From: Terebella lapidaria
Taxonomy: Eukaryota; Annelida; Polychaeta; Terebellida; Terebellidae
Length of the DNA: 64,000 bases
NCBI GenBank assembly: GCA_949152475.1
Contig: OX424559.1
Span: 17,019,809-17,083,808, forward strand
Reading direction: 5' to 3'
In this document: positions 34,631 through 45,860 of the stretch, piece by piece
How positions within the stretch are numbered: position 1 is the first letter of the stretch
How the letters are laid out: each line of letters opens with the position of its first letter
Position numbers and translations under genes: made by a program
The notes under the pieces: generated by a model
The model's database searches: none
Told to the model about the DNA's origin: nothing
Seen by the model: only the letters and a program-made list of their open reading frames with translations

Positions 34631-35375
34631 TGTGAAGAATACGGTTCACTGGCCCGTATCAGGCCGAATGTCTGTGATGTTGTGCTACAGACCAACAAGC
34701 CGGCAGTTCAATTCAAACTGTTTATTGTGGTGATAGCGTCTGATGATCAATCACACCACAATCGGGGCCGCTCACACCTACGTCGGTGATTCCCAGTCGA
34801 TTATCCTAATATAGTCCTTTATATATATCTGACAGTTTATACATCCACGTTATATCAGCTTTTATATTCCTTTATGCGATCACGGCCGTTCTTCTTGATA
34901 CAATATATAATGCGACCGTTAACATTGATCACTTCTACTCAACTGCGCAGATAACTGGGGCCGAGGGACCATGTGGCTGTGTAATTTCCCGCCAGGTGTA
35001 AGCGGTGTTGTGATAGGTTGAATGTGTGGTGCAATGCGCTGATGTCACCGGGAAAGTGGGTTTCCCCGGCTCGTGTCAATACTTGTAATGCCTGTATCTG
35101 TGCACGTGATGTATGGAGTATGTGTGTCAAGTTCTATGTTTAGAAGTCAGTGCATGTGAAGGTCAAGGTCGAGTAAACGGGGCCGAGTGTACTGAACTAG
35201 CGGGGCCGCAGGTGCGTGGTTTGACCTGTGTGTGTAACCATGACTACATGGAATTTATGCTTGTGATCGTATAGTATGTACCTGTCCTGTATGTAAGTCA
35301 TGTAGAATGAATGTTTGTTGTGGAAATGTGTAGTGCGCGGGAGGGACGGGAGTTACAGTCGCTAAAATTACTACA
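34631..35375 (-). repeat. 5' LTR of the young gypsy element
   Basis: 745 bp with TG...CA ends, one difference from the copy at 22050-22794. It would drive transcription on the minus strand, away from the receptor gene that lies upstream at 35872. TATA follows at 35376-35379. Confidence 0.95.
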
Positions 35376-35683
35376 TATAGAAATGAGTATATGGGCTACA
35401 TTCAAGTAATGGGACACGATTGAGCTGGATTGTATGGACTGCCAACTAATGTATCAACGGCACAATGGTATACATCTACAGTAGACTTTACCTTGGATGA
35501 CTTGCCTCTATTGATTATTTCATTCCAGTAACTTATAGGAATGAAATAATTCCAATGATATCATTCCAATATTTAATTACATGCTGGGTTATGATGGAAC
35601 ATGCATGTAAGTATTTGTTAATGTACCGTGTCGTGGTAATATTGTAGACAGAATGAACAAGACAAGTCTTGATCTATTTACTT

Positions 35684-35689
35684 TTTATT
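35684..35689 (-). promoter_or_regulatory. Polyadenylation signal of the EGF-IPT receptor gene
   Basis: AATAAA on the minus strand, about 185 nt after the stop codon at 35872. The retroelement LTR ends about 300 bp further downstream, so the insertion missed the transcript's 3' end. Confidence 0.55.
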
Positions 35690-35871
35690 GTACAAATGAA
35701 TTACGATGTTATTTCCGTCTATTATTCTCATAATAATAACGAGAATGAACTTATTTTGACACGGAACTTGAAAGTCAATAATATTTATATTCAATTGGCA
35801 GTGAAGAAAGGTTGTCGCTAAAACTTTAGAAACTGAACAGGCAGATACATGAGATATCTTGATGGGAGAGG

Positions 35872-38800
35872 TCAGAGAGCCCCATCGAACCTATGTCTGT
35901 GACCGCCTCTCCTGCCACCGCTCACCCGAGCCAGACCTCGCGGTTTTATCGGAGAGTTCATGTAGATGTCATCCTCGTCGTCCGAGTGCGATGTCGATCT
36001 TGACTTCCGCCATGGTCTCCGTTCATCTCTGGGTTGAGGGTCAATGGGTAGACCTGGCAGTGGCATATTCCTGTAACTGTTTGGCAAGGTCTTAGCTTTA
36101 CGTTTGCTGGGTTTCATGGAACTACCGTCAGTGCTGTCTGTCGGCATGTTTGCATATCTTTTCTTGCCTGGATTCTTGTCAGTCTCGGGTTTCCGCTTTG
36201 GAGCAGTGTATACATCGGAAGGTGACGCTTTATTCCCATACACATTAGTCTGTGGGTTTTGAGATTCCTGTCCATTCCTTGGCTTATTTCCAGCGTCCGA
36301 TGGAATTTTAGGCGAAGGATTCGGTGCGTTAGAGTAGCGCACTGGCTCAAGAGATGGGGAGGTCTGTTTACCATTGGCAAGGTCTCCCTGCCCGCCTCCT
36401 CTGTCCGGAATGTTGACCATCTGTATAGGGGGTGGTGGGTTTGAGCTGTCCATCTGAACGGGAGGTGGCAGTGTATGGCTCACGGGACCATACCGGTAAC
36501 TCTTGCCTCGCCGACGACGCCTGAGCAGACGGAAGATGATTAGCACCACCACCAGACAGACCAAGATTCCTAGACATCCACAAACGATGCCAATAATGAG
36601 AGGCAATTTCGACGTCGACTTGTACACAATCTGGCCGTACACAATCTCGTAATTCAATCCAATGTGAACCTGAAATGGCAAAGTACACATAGTCTTCACT
36701 TGCATCATTGAAACGGTAATTCTACATCCGTTTAGTGACTTGCACCTACCACAATATCATGGGTCTGTGACCCCATGGATGTGTGCATATCTCCAGGGAG
36801 ACGACATCTCAATGCCGTGTCGTTGATGTAAGAAACTTCACAGATTCCCGGTCCGACTTCTACATTGTAATCCGTGGCACTTGCTCCCCGAAGCAGGTGC
36901 CAACCCTAGAGGCAAAACACAAGCGAGTTATATTACTCAAACTGAATCAAGCTTTGAGTGCGTTACTCGTTTGTTCAAACTGACAGTCGTTTTACCATGC
37001 TTACTTGAATAGTCAGCCACATATCTGGTTGGTAGACCAGCTCTGTGCTGCAGTTGAGGATTGTCGGCGGTTTGTACACATCCAGCGAGCCGACCTCGTT
37101 CAGAGTGTCGTGTTGACTGAGGTCAAGGTATGAGGGGACGCCGTCCAGAACAAACCCCAGGTGGAATTCCAGTTTCGAGGTCTCTGTAGCGACATTAAGC
37201 TTGTCTCCGAGAACACGCTTTGGCTTCGGTGGTGGCTCCGTGCTTTCAGCTGTTGTACTAATGGGTTCTGCTGTGGTTGTCTCGGGTTCACGGGCTTTCG
37301 GTCCAAAGTTGAGTATTTCGTCATCTTCATCCTGGGCAGGAGCTAAGTCCGGGTCTAGGTAATTTTCAGGAATCTTCAGGTGTGGTACTCGACAGAGAAG
37401 CAGGGAGCTCGTCCTATTTGCCAGGATGCATACCTGTCCAACAGAATATGGATAGCCACGCTCAGACCAACATATCCAAGCTCATGCACACAGTTACAAG
37501 TATCAAAGCTCATACTCCCCACCCGAAACGAACCTGGTAGAAGATCAGCCGAGTTACCGGCGGCTCACGCGAACGTGTCTTCTGTGTACTGTTGTTATGG
37601 TACACAACAATGACTTTGACCTCTGGCTTGTAAACTGAATCCAGGTACTGCCCATGGATCGTCAGTAATGTGCCTCCTCTACAATTGAACATATGATTTA
37701 CACGATAACGTATCTAGCGTTCAACCACAAACACAATTGGATTTGATTGCGATTCAACATTGACTACTTGTGCCACAAGTGGAGCAATAATATCCCCCTA
37801 GGAAGTATTTCTGGATTTGGCTGACATTGGGCACTCACTGGATGTGTAACTGACCTGGATAATGTCTCCAGTGGATGGATGAACTCTATGATGGGATCTG
37901 GTTTGTATTCAAAGATGAGCAGCTGCCCTGGTCGTGGCAGTGTCAGACCTCCAGCGAATTCCAAACTCACGGGCTGAGTGCTGTTCGTGTCCGTTGATAA
38001 TGGAGGAGTGTGCAGCACAATGTTCAGCCCGGTCCTGTGACAATGCACGTACATGTAGGTGTACAACATTCAACAACATGAAGTCAAACTATACGAGGTC
38101 ACCACTGAAACAAGCCACCCTTCCAGGCAGGTGCCAAGGAAACGTAACGAACGTCCCTGATAGTTTGGGAACCGGAGACCACCGGAGAACCCAACAAGCC
38201 CTACGACCAAACAATGACCCCCCCCCCCAAAATAAAAAGCTCAACGACTGCTCAAGTTCATTCCAGAAAGCCTAGCACTTGGAGAGTACGAAACTTCATG
38301 TGTTTCCAAAAAAAAATTTCCCCTACCTCTTGACGACATGGCACCGGTGTCGTGCTGCTCCTTGGCCCAAAAACACCCCATCGAGAGGCAGAATCAGGGA
38401 GGAACCGTGGATCGTGAGCGCTGTTTTCCCAGCTTCTGGCCCGAAATCCGGCTCTAGGGCTGAAACCACTGGATCGTATGCCACTTCTGTAAAACGCATA
38501 TTCATTTCATGTTAGAGCCACGTGAGTACCTAAAAGTATTGTACACTGTCATCCCAGACCTATTGCTTATCGAAGAACATCAATGATTACAAGTACTATC
38601 TGACGCCGATTCGAGAAGAGAAAGGAACACTCACTAGTTTCACAGCGGTATCCTCCATACAGCACGCCATTGTGTCGTTGACAGAAACATTTGTAAGTGC
38701 TGCCCTCTGGCGTGCACTGTCCGTCATTCAGACATGGAGCGCTCTCGCACGCGTCAGGTTCTGGAAATGATCGTGGAAAAGTGAAAAAGAGGAAAGATCT

Positions 38801-39004
38801 GAGCATCTGCGGAGGATATAACAATATCAGTATTTGTATCTAGACGTCTTATAGTCAGCTTACAACACTTTGTGCTAAGTGCCATGTCCGACTAAAATAA
38901 CATGAAGGATGAATGTCGTCCCATTCAAATGACATTAATTATGATGTCCATGTGATTAATGTCAAAATCGTCCAAACGGGTAGCTACACTTATCAGCTGA
39001 CTGC

Positions 39005-39042
<38 letters not shown>

Positions 39043-40776
39043 CATGTAGGATTGTGTTTCACAGAATCAGAATTACCATGCAAATTCAGAACACTACATG
39101 TAGATCTAAGTGATGATTAACAAACGAGGCATGAATAGAAAACCAATATGTGTACATGTGATGCAAACATTTAATTATAGGGCCTGTGTCCCATTTGTTC
39201 GACAGTTTGATGAATGATTGGTGAAAAGCACTAAAATACATATTTTGGTTTTCCTGGGAATGTACTAACTCGTCAAACAACATAACCACACAGAACTGAA
39301 CTCCCTGAGCGTGGGTGTTGATTAAGGTCTGCTAATCCTTGCTGGCTTTACTATGTTTATCTACCGGTTAATTTTGTCAGAAACAGATGTTCGCCAACTA
39401 GACGGTTCGGTCGCTGACGACCAGGTGAGGGTATCCTTACCCGTTATATATATTGACCAGTGATAATGAATTAGAACTGTATGTACTATAAATATTTAAC
39501 AATTGTAATGGCAATTAGCGAAAGTGATTCAATATGTCCTATGAGATATATATATAATCCCTATAAAAACATTCCCAGTTGAATGTTCCATGGCATGGTG
39601 TAGGTCCTTAATTATGCCTTTTTTCCCTCAAATTGTTATGGGAACCAAAATCGATAGGTATCATGTAGATATATGGTTGGTAACAACACTGCGAACAGGA
39701 ATACACATGTACAGTAGTCACACGAAGAGCGCAATTACATAGTATCTGCCGGACTTCTTGCGGGGCGAACAATTACCTATAGCCTTCAACGTCCATACTG
39801 AACATGAAACAAGCAAGATCTGCGCTGAGGAAATCACAAATTCCACATTGCTGACGTTGATGTATTGGTTTTATCGTGGTTTTTGTACTGTGCCTCATCA
39901 ACAGTTTAAGGTCACTATCAACCCAGGCTATGCTTAATAGACCCAGTAAAACATATGATGGACATTGTACACCGAATGAAGTCAATGTAAGCAGCATCTG
40001 TTGCAATCGTTATACGTCAAATTACATTTAGAAGTACGCGTACATTTAAATACGAATCACACACAAACAAAAATTTAAACACGAAAACAACCACGTATGT
40101 CCATCAAACTATACAAGTATAATTATGCCGAACCATTTTTTCTCACCATATTTAAATGTACGTGAAAGTGTATATGCCCCATAAATGTGTTGGTGCTGTG
40201 ACATGTACTGCGAGGCATATCATGACAGGACCTATAACTTGGCGCCATACAGTGTACGTTAGATACAGTACAAACTACGTCAGACAATATTTTTGGGGGG
40301 AGATAAAATTTCCTTTCTTTCTATGAGTCCGATTATTCCAACTGATTGTGTCAATAACATGTTTGATAACACCTTATCAAGTTTGTAGTTCTGAAATTGA
40401 TGAAAAGTTGACCCCAGAGCGGGCGAGTTCTTTACCGACCTCTGGTTGTTGTATCCGTTGTCATAGTAATCTCCTCCGTGGTGGGGTGGGTTGTTGAAGT
40501 TGATACGGAGGTCACACTTTGTGTGGTGAGTTTGGGGGTGGTGCTTGGGGTTTGTGTGATTTCTAGTCGGGCGGGAGGCGGGCCCGGGGGGTCGGGAAGG
40601 CCCCGGGTGGGTTCCGATGACTCCCCTTGATCAGGAGCTGTTCCCTCCACGGTCCCGTTGTCATGACGACCACTAGTTGTCAGCCCCTGGGCTGGCGTCG
40701 GGGTCGTAGAGATGATGAGAACGACGACCCCCAGGCCCAGCCAGCATGGAACCAGGGCCATTCCACTCATCAACAA
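35872..40776 (-). CDS. Type I membrane receptor-like protein: EGF, IPT/TIG domains, YxN-rich tail, 776 aa
   Basis: Eight exons on the minus strand: 40440-40776, 38635-38760, 38327-38486, 37855-38034, 37534-37678, 37005-37433, 36750-36905, 35872-36669. All sites are GT-AG, phases agree and the sum is 2331 nt. The start gives a signal peptide (about 1-30) and a Thr/Pro-rich, mucin-like stalk (31-112). Next are one six-cysteine EGF domain (about 114-153) and IPT/TIG-like domains to about 530, seen in VSALEPDFGPEAGKTALTIHG, GGTLLTIHGQYLD, LEFHLGFVLDGV and an RCRLPG strand; these recall plexin/MET ectodomains. TM is at about 533-557, followed by RRRRR. The tail of about 215 residues has proline motifs (PPPVQM, PPPPIQM) and five YxN motifs at Y623, Y655, Y683, Y710 and Y747. 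There is no sema, PSI, kinase or GAP domain. It is probably a cell-surface signalling receptor. An exon missed in the 1.7-kb first intron is possible. Confidence 0.88.
39009..39039. repeat. (TC)n microsatellite
   Basis: About 15 TC dinucleotides in the first intron of the EGF-IPT receptor gene. Confidence 0.95.
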
Positions 40777-43390
40777 CGCCAGGCGCTACAATCAAAACCT
40801 AACCCCCACGGGCAGCACGCCTGGCTGCCCCCAACAATCACCCCACCGCCGTTGCCTCACCCCCCGCGACTTCGCCAAGACTCCGCGGCTACAACTTGTT
40901 GAATCGTTTTGTCAGAGGCGGTTTGTACATGTAGCTAAGTGAATGTATCCAGATTGTTGTTACTATGCTGCTTCGGCGAGCCAGGGGTCCTGTGTATATC
41001 CCGATTGTTCCCGTCACAAATCCCAGCAGAAGTCCACAGAATGGGCACCGCGAAACAACAGTAGATCACAGAACAGATCACTGACAAACGCAAATACTTG
41101 TCACAAATAGCTCTACATGAACACAGCGCTTCATGAGTCTTCAAGCCCGCGGCTCACTGCGCATTTTATAATCGGTCATTGACATAATTGAGGGCGGAAT
41201 TCGGCAAATGGCTCGGCGATCTGCTGGCAGAATGCTTCGGCACAGAGCGCCTGTTATCTACTGATAGAACTTGTGGAGGAAATTACGGGCTGGGGGCAGG
41301 TTTTTGTGGCGTCCTGTGAAACGTGGTCTAGGCCGCCCGCAGCTCGAACTGAAACTTGTGGCGTGCTGTAAACCGCGGACTACAGTAGGGCCTACATAGC
41401 ACAAGCAGGGGCAGGAAAATGTTGCCATAGCAATAGCTGTGAATGTGCTGACCACACACACTTCAGGGCTGGATACTGATAGCAAACCAACGGTGCATTT
41501 CTACATGTGCGTATACATGCACATATACAGGTGATTCATTATTAAGCCTTAAATCGACCACGCACGTTCCCATTTGGAGTAATAAAACCCTATTAAAACA
41601 TGTACAGTGAAACTTCTAATAAACGCACGTCTCTAATGGACGCAGGGTCTGGAAGCCTAAGTGGAAGGCAAATGAAATCAATAGACGCCCCTGCCTTTAC
41701 ATTTTAACGTGCTTATAGTTCTCATCAGAAAACTTAGATAGATTGGCCTACCCCATTCTATATACCATGTATACTGGTTGATCAATACGGTTTGACAATC
41801 GGGAAATGATTGGTTGCACGGTTTTCGGATGTCTGCTTATAATATTCCAAAACATTTTAATACACTGCATGTACATGTACATGTCCCCAGCGTGTCTCAC
41901 ATAGACAGGTTTGAATGTACATGTGATATTCGTGTAGTCCTACATGTAGAACGGAATGAAACGTTCAACTGGATAAGATCGCGAGCATTGCATCTTCAAG
42001 CATCTTCTTGAACAACTCTCAGATGGGACAAAATAGGTTACGTGGGAGTGTGGACTAAGTTTGGGCGGTACATGAAGAGGGTTAGGAAGATAATCCGTCC
42101 CCTCGAAGGCAGCAGTATGCTCACTTAGGACCATTAACCCGAATAATCGAGGTTCATTCATTTTCGATATTCATATCGGATTTGCACTGATATAAACGAA
42201 AAGAAAACATTTTCGCATGCAACATCAGATGTACATGTAGTTGAAATTCGAGAAAGCCTGCATTTAGAGCTGATGTATGGATATTAAAGTGATATTGGCA
42301 GTAAGTTATGGATTTTTCCTTACCTTTCTGATCAAACAAAGAAACCATAACAGTTGTATACATGTATTTGCACTTGTATACTCAAACAGACATCCCTTTC
42401 TAATCGAGTTCGTTGCGAGTAGCACATGTTTGAGTCATTGTCGTCAGTGCCGAAAGTTAATTCGGTTGACGTCACACTCCACGGGTCGGGGTAGAAATAT
42501 ATAGATACCATGCGACGATATGTTCGTGGTGTTCATACTGAACCCGCAAAAGTCAGATGTTCTGTTTTTGTGGATTTCTCGTAAAAGTCTTCTTCTAATT
42601 TTTTTGGAGCCGACTCTATGCATGTAAATCCATTGTATTTAATGTAGTGGAGCCACAAAAATAAAAAATAATGCTTTTGTCCAGTCATCCGCCTCCCGTC
42701 CAAATTTGTTGCTATAATTAGCTGTCTGACCAAATAGTGTGCTGGCTTTCAAAAAGTTTGGATATCTTCAATCGTTCTCGAGAGATCATCAATTTTGTGT
42801 CAATTTTTTATTGAAAGATTTTTGTGCTGAAATTTTGAAGCTCATTAGCTATTATAATGAGTGTTCATTACGTCACACGAGTAACTTGTTTTAATCAGTT
42901 ACAGAATTTATTGATCACATGAAGCTTGGTTATGTAAAATATAACAAAACGCATAAGATATATCTTGTCACCAGGCAACAATACTATACATATGGCCCAT
43001 ATCAACGTGGTTGCTAGGAGCAATACTTTGGGAGTACGTGGTATGTACTTTGAACATGTAATGGTTGATTGTTGGAATAAGATCTGATCGGGATGCTGTT
43101 GGACAGCCATGAGAGAGGTATAGGGTTCTCCAACTTCAAGTCCCGAAACTTGGGAACTGAGGTGGGTTCGAGCGCAAACTCTATTCTGTTATTGAAGGGC
43201 GTCATGCTGTTCCACCGAAACATGTGTACATTGTACACATAACGGAGCAGGGAGATGTGGGAGGAAAGGAACAATAGTACACCGTCTACTACAGTATTCT
43301 ACTTCAGACAACTCTACTTCTGGTTTACCTTTGTCAGATGGCGCCTGATTTTTAAAAGTCTGCATATGGTTATATCCGATTCACTGGTTC
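40777..43390. other. Upstream region of the receptor gene and gene-free stretch
   Basis: The first few hundred bases left of 41200 should hold the receptor's 5' leader and promoter; no TATA box stands out. From about 41200 to 43390 I see no gene, only AT-rich sequence with ACATGTA-type words and short frames without recognisable content. Confidence 0.5.
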
Positions 43391-43402
43391 TAGAGCCGAC
43401 AC

Positions 43403-43485
43403 CCCTAGAGGCGGATCCAGGAATTTTTATTAGGGGGGGGGGGGGGGTCGTAACCCCTCCCCCCCCCCCGAGGAAATTTTGCATT
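43403..43485. repeat. GGCGGATC/G-tract interspersed repeat
   Basis: AGAGGCGGATCCAGGAATTTTT followed by a G run, GTCGTAACCCC and a C run. A similar block lies at 61715-61850 (GGGGCGGATCTAGGATTTTT) and a partial one near 45645-45680. The family is short and G-rich; the class is unknown. Confidence 0.6.
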
Positions 43486-43802
43486 TTGGTGTTTTCTGAG
43501 AGCATTTGGGATGGTTTCTGGAGACATTTCTGGGACTATTGGATGCCTATCACGTGTACTAATCAGGATCGGGTACAGGATTCTTGGTTCCAGGTTGTGG
43601 GTGGCGTTGTATCACAACATGACCAAATATATACTCGTTGTCTATCGAAATTTTCATTGGGGTGAATTATTATTATTGATCAACTATTATTGAAAGGTTG
43701 AACAAGGTGCAGAGAAACACAATTGTATTACACATGTTAGTCGAGTGGGTTGATAATCAACATTTTTCGTAGATTTTTACAAATATACATATCAACAACA
43801 GA

Positions 43803-44395
43803 TTTAAGGCTGCTTAACAGTCAGGATCGATGCCTTGTCAGTCGAATTCTGGTATGTTTTATTTGGGCTATATCTCTGCAGTTTGCCAATGAATTTTGCT
43901 GAAAATTGTTCCGTATAGGTTTGGACATGACTACAAGACTTGTCCAATGGCCAACTTTGAGACCCAGTCGATAATCATAAAGATCCTGAACGTTATACAC
44001 CGCCAATGAAATGTAACTTACATAGGAAGCAGACATGTCGTTTTAGGGTGCAGCTTCTTGATTATAGTTAGATTACTAGAACAATAACCTACTGCCTGTT
44101 TCTGGGTTTTACCTCGACACTAGGTGGTAATTTGATGTTCAAAATAGCATGTTATTCATCATCTGCATGGGAAATACACTGGGCAAAAGAAATTGATTGT
44201 CAGTCGCATTAATAGCGTCGGCCCGAGTATCATACACTACGCCTTAATACTACTCGCCCACTAAATGAATACCATTTAATTCGTCTGTCACCTTTTTGAT
44301 CCTTATTTAATATAGAGGAAAGCGCAGGATATGATACTTGGGCCAAAACGTCTATATCTGTTGGCATAGGGTTTTTAGGAAAGTTATTGGTCTAT
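43803..44395 (-). repeat. Interspersed repeat, copy paired with 21104-21545
   Basis: Inverse-orientation homologue of 21104-21545, with the same blocks in the same order and extra sequence near the right end (about 44240-44340). It is non-coding and old. Confidence 0.65.
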
Positions 44396-44502
44396 GGCGG
44401 GCAATCAGGTATGAAAAAGTACATATAAATCTGGTGTTTATTTTACCTCTTCTTTAAAAAGCGTGCAATGTCTTGTTCTGTCTTTCTCTTCATTGTGGAT
44501 GT

Positions 44503-45300
44503 TAGGTTACCGGACTTTTGGTCCGATAACCTATTGCCGTGTCGTTGCGTCCGTCGTCCTTCGTCCGTCAGATCTTTCTGAATTTTTTTCACAAAAATGC
44601 CTAAAAATATTTCCAGAAGGAAATATTTTTTAGTTTTGGGATTTTCACATTTATTCAAAATGGCGGCCATTTTTGGCCAAAAAACAGCCAATTTTGGACT
44701 TTGACAGTTGTTTTCCCAGAATCTGTTCAGTAACTTTTTTTTCTTATTGATGCATTATACTCCTCATATGTACCCCTGTGACATGTATAAATTTCGTTTC
44801 CCTTGAATTGCTCGAAGTGGGCCATTTTGGGCCCGAATTCGGCCCAAATGCGACTTTTCCATGTTAAATTCTCCTATGTTTTATAAGGGACACATTTTTC
44901 CAAATATCTCACTTAGAGATCAGAGATTAGGAATCAATTGTGGACATATAGGAAATGATATATGCTGAATATTCTCACGACCTTGAATTTGACATATGAC
45001 CTAATTTTCAAGGTCACAGTACAAAATGACCTAACATCTCGCTTATTATCACTTTACAGCTTACGGATCAATTGTGCACATATAGGAAATAATATATTCT
45101 GAAGATTGCCATGACCTTGAATTCGACCTTTGACCTCATTTTTAAGGTCAAAGGACAAAATGGCTGATATCTCGCTTATTATCGACTTTACAGCTTAGGA
45201 ATCAATTGTGGATATACTAGAAAGGATATTTGCTGAATATTCTCGTGACCTTGAATTGACCAATGACCTTATTTCCAAGGTCACTGGACAAAAGGCTGAT
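44503..45300 (-). mobile_element. GGTTACCGGAC-family element, copy B, truncated
   Basis: Starts with the family's end hairpin (AGGTTACCGGAC...GTCCGATAACCT), then CCGTGTCGTTGCGTCC, AAAATGGCGGCC and several phrases of the type TATAGGAAATGATAT and GACCTTGAATTTGAC, all reversed relative to copy A. The other end is not found; the similarity fades near 45300. Confidence 0.65.
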
Positions 45301-45609
45301 GTTTTTACACAGCCTAAACAATGGGTAATGAGATTATACTGGTGGAACCGACTCAGATCCGACTGTAGGGTAGCAGGCTAATCATGTGACTATAGCCCGT
45401 GCAGTAGCACACGCACATGTATTGCATAGTAGTATATGCTGCCGCCAAAGCTAATTTGGATATCTAAGCCGATGATCATGGCTAGGCGGCTTAATGAAAT
45501 TAAATAACATTCACAGAGGTATGCTTAGATCAATACATTATATTTATATCATCAGCTCTTTACCTTAGATATTATATTTATATTATCTATATCAAATCTA
45601 GGGCCTAAT

Positions 45610-45612
<3 letters not shown>

Positions 45613-45645
<33 letters not shown>

Positions 45646-45690
45646 ACCCGGCGCCCCCCCCCCTCCCCCGGATCCGCGTATGACTCCAAT
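45613..45690. repeat. (TC)n microsatellite and C-rich repeat
   Basis: About 14 TC units at 45613-45640, followed by a C run and GGATCCGCGTATG, a piece of the GGCGGATC repeat family in reverse. Confidence 0.8.
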
Positions 45691-45860
45691 TATACTGGAG
45701 TCAACAGCAACAGAACTGTCATCTGTTACCAGTCAGATGATGAACCGGAGGTGCGTACATTGTATACTCTTGAGTAGGGGTGCATGTGTGCGTTTCGCCC
45801 ATGTATCGTATCTTACTCTACAAATTTTCAGTAGTACTTTAATACTGGTTTAATTACAGT

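Larger units (their letters stand above)
22050..35375 (-). mobile_element. Young Ty3/gypsy LTR retroelement, 13.3 kb, with a third ORF
   Basis: Two 745-bp direct repeats (22050-22794 and 34631-35375) with TG...CA ends differ at a single position by my base-by-base comparison. TATA flanks both sides (22046-22049 and 35376-35379), a 4-bp target duplication like that of errantivirus-type gypsy elements. Reading on the minus strand the order is LTR, primer-binding site, gag, pol (protease, RT, RNase H, integrase), a 1.4-kb spacer, a 932-codon ORF, purine tract, LTR. The gag and third ORF look whole; pol is broken in about two places. LTR identity implies a very recent insertion, in the range of well under a million years at usual animal rates (inference). 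The interior and LTRs are strongly enriched in GGGYCG on the plus strand. Confidence 0.93.
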
